Positions 4,562-5,841 of a DNA stretch of 5,841 nucleotides are shown in pieces. The notes beneath the pieces were generated by a model that saw only the letters and a program-made list of their open reading frames with translations, was not told where the DNA came from and made no database searches. Source of the stretch: Erysipelotrichaceae bacterium. GTDB lineage: Bacteria; Bacillota_I; Bacilli_A; Erysipelotrichales; Erysipelotrichaceae. Positions within the stretch are counted from its first letter, which is position 1, and every line of letters begins with the position of its first letter. Position numbers and translations under genes: made by a program. The stretch is taken from positions 1 to 5,841 of the forward strand of contig DOKQ01000108.1 of the NCBI GenBank assembly GCA_003510215.1, written 5' to 3'.

Positions 4562-5841
4562 CATTTTAGATAGTACGATCACAGCCGATAAAATCACAGC
4601 TAAGACTCCACCATATATCCAATACCCGATGTGAGGTAATGGAATCGTAGAGAATAGTCCATAAGCCTGTAGTAAACTGTCCTTCGCCCATGGAAATAGC
4701 AATAGATAAAGAATGGCGGCCAGTATCAGCCCCAAGACGAATGTAAGTAGCTCCTGCAGCCACATCTTGCGTCTGATAATCGTAGATGAAACCCCAATTT
4801 CATTCAGAATACGATGTTGACCTTTGTTTTCAAGTTGATTTGTCATATAAGTTACACTTTGACTAACAACCAGGATAAAGATTAACAGAAGTATGACCGC
4901 AATCATTATCTGTAAAGAGGCCTCTACCACACGGTTGTTATTTGCCTGAAGAACATCAATCACTTCCTGATATGCCGTATATTCGAGCTGATGCTCATCT
5001 AGATATGCCAAAAACGCTTCGCGATTCGACTCTTCCACATTCACAAAATACGTATCTATGACTGGAAAAGTATATGGATTGACAGTATTCGGTGTTTGCA
5101 TATACGCTACCCAACCATTATCAATCAGAGAGTTTACTTTTCCGGCTATCTGAGCAGACGCTTCGGAGTTAGCTGAAAACTGTGACTGCAAATAGAATAA
5201 ATAGAGTCTTTCAACCGATCCAATGCCTTTAATTTTGTCTACATGATAAATATCAGCATCCCGCAAATCCACATGTCGTCGGGTCGCATGCATAAACCGG
5301 TAATAGAATCGGTTCTCCGAATACCCTTCAAATAAGGTCGGAGTGATGTCTTCACCTTCATATAGAGGAACAAATGGATACATGTAATCATAGAAGGCTA
5401 AGATATTGCTTCGATAATACACTCGTTTATTTGTGGAATACTTGATATCCACAAAATACTGATCCGACACTTTTTGAACTACAGCTTGTGCACTTGAGAA
5501 CTGTTTTGTCTCATTGTATTGCTTTACATCAGCCCCGTAGACAATGTAATCAAAATTGATACCTAAGGTCTCTTCGTTGTAAATGGTTGAAACATGCCCA
5601 TAGATACTGATGGAGACAAGTAAGGTTAAGACAATAACTGCAATATTCGTCACCGATCCCAAGGTAAAGGATAATGAGTTCATCATGGTTTTGATAGTTA
5701 AACCAGGAATTAAAAACGATGTTTTAATCGGTGGTAACGCCATAAATTTCTTATCTGTGGTTTTGGTCATCAAAAACGCCTGTTTGATATATCGTTGAAG
5801 CTGAGTGTAGTACACAACTGCAAGAATAAGTATGTATATAC
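4544..5841 (-). CDS. ABC transporter permease, FtsX/MacB-type, C-terminal part (5' end beyond window)
   Basis: The frame is open to the window edge: 431 residues to the stop, with eight codons upstream of the first possible start at 5815 (GTG) encoding more hydrophobic sequence (IYILILAV). That start is therefore not taken as the true one, and the protein is a fragment of a larger permease. Counting from 5815, hydrophobic helices lie at about 56-73, 300-320, 353-374 and 397-416. An aromatic-rich, mostly hydrophilic domain of about 220 residues (75-298) follows the first and is probably outside the cell. Between the second and third helices is a loop with LENKGQHRILNEIGVSSTII. It resembles the FtsX-family cytoplasmic loop, in which a basic stretch precedes E-x-G-x-S and a helix contacting the ATPase. 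The one-helix, large ectodomain, three-helix layout is typical of this family (lipoprotein, peptide or bacteriocin-resistance transporters). The preceding part may carry a second such module. No ATPase gene is visible and the substrate is unknown. Confidence 0.8.
   Translation of the reverse strand, partial: IYILILAVVYYTQLQRYIKQAFLMTKTTDKKFMALPPIKTSFLIPGLTIKTMMNSLSFTLGSVTNIAVIVLTLLVSISIYGHVSTIYNEETLGINFDYIVYGADVKQYNETKQFSSAQAVVQKVSDQYFVDIKYSTNKRVYYRSNILAFYDYMYPFVPLYEGEDITPTLFEGYSENRFYYRFMHATRRHVDLRDADIYHVDKIKGIGSVERLYLFYLQSQFSANSEASAQIAGKVNSLIDNGWVAYMQTPNTVNPYTFPVIDTYFVNVEESNREAFLAYLDEHQLEYTAYQEVIDVLQANNNRVVEASLQIMIAVILLLIFILVVSQSVTYMTNQLENKGQHRILNEIGVSSTIIRRKMWLQELLTFVLGLILAAILYLLLFPWAKDSLLQAYGLFSTIPLPHIGYWIYGGVLAVILSAVIVLSKMKRRFT

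Noticed and set aside
1..5841. CRISPR array, insertion sequence, phage, toxin-antitoxin or defence system
   Set aside because: No direct repeat array, transposase, terminal inverted repeats, integrase or paired small genes are seen; the window is nearly fully occupied by housekeeping and envelope genes.

Overview
The window looks like chromosomal housekeeping DNA from a low-GC Gram-positive bacterium (Bacillota). The evidence is strong AAGGAGG/AAGGTGA-type ribosome binding sites, GTG starts, and a tmk-holB-ricT-rsmI gene order related to the Bacillus subtilis tmk-yabC region. RicT, a four-cysteine HolB and a NudF-type Nudix enzyme point the same way. The shortened form of the cluster and the neighbouring deacetylase make an Erysipelotrichia-like or related lineage plausible, but the sequence alone does not settle this.

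Layout. Positions 1-113 (minus) hold the first 37 codons of rsmI, cut by the window edge. Going upstream on the same strand come ricT (125-991), holB (984-1988) and tmk (1981-2613). These four genes form one tightly packed operon: tmk/holB and holB/ricT each overlap by 8 nt with a GTG start, and the rsmI ribosome binding site overlaps the ricT stop codon. A strong extended -10 promoter lies just before tmk (2636-2662). Further upstream on the same strand is a membrane-anchored NodB-like polysaccharide deacetylase homologue (2677-3915).

A 93-bp divergent intergenic region (3916-4008) separates that gene from a plus-strand ADP-ribose pyrophosphatase (Nudix, 4009-4551). Facing it on the minus strand is the C-terminal part of a large FtsX-type ABC transporter permease (4544-5841), open at the window edge. 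The two convergent genes overlap by 8 nt, and both stop codons sit in the loop of a 10-bp hairpin that looks like a shared bidirectional terminator.

Functionally, tmk (dTTP supply), holB (clamp loader), ricT (RNA processing regulator) and rsmI (ribosome modification) are core DNA/RNA metabolism genes under one promoter. The deacetylase homologue and the permease are envelope proteins, and the Nudix enzyme recycles or detoxifies ADP-ribose. I found no CRISPR array, mobile element, RNA gene or clearly novel multi-gene system. The points worth a second look are the coding-embedded bidirectional terminator, the minimal operon architecture, the substituted metal-site residue in the deacetylase homologue, and an inverted repeat over the tmk promoter.
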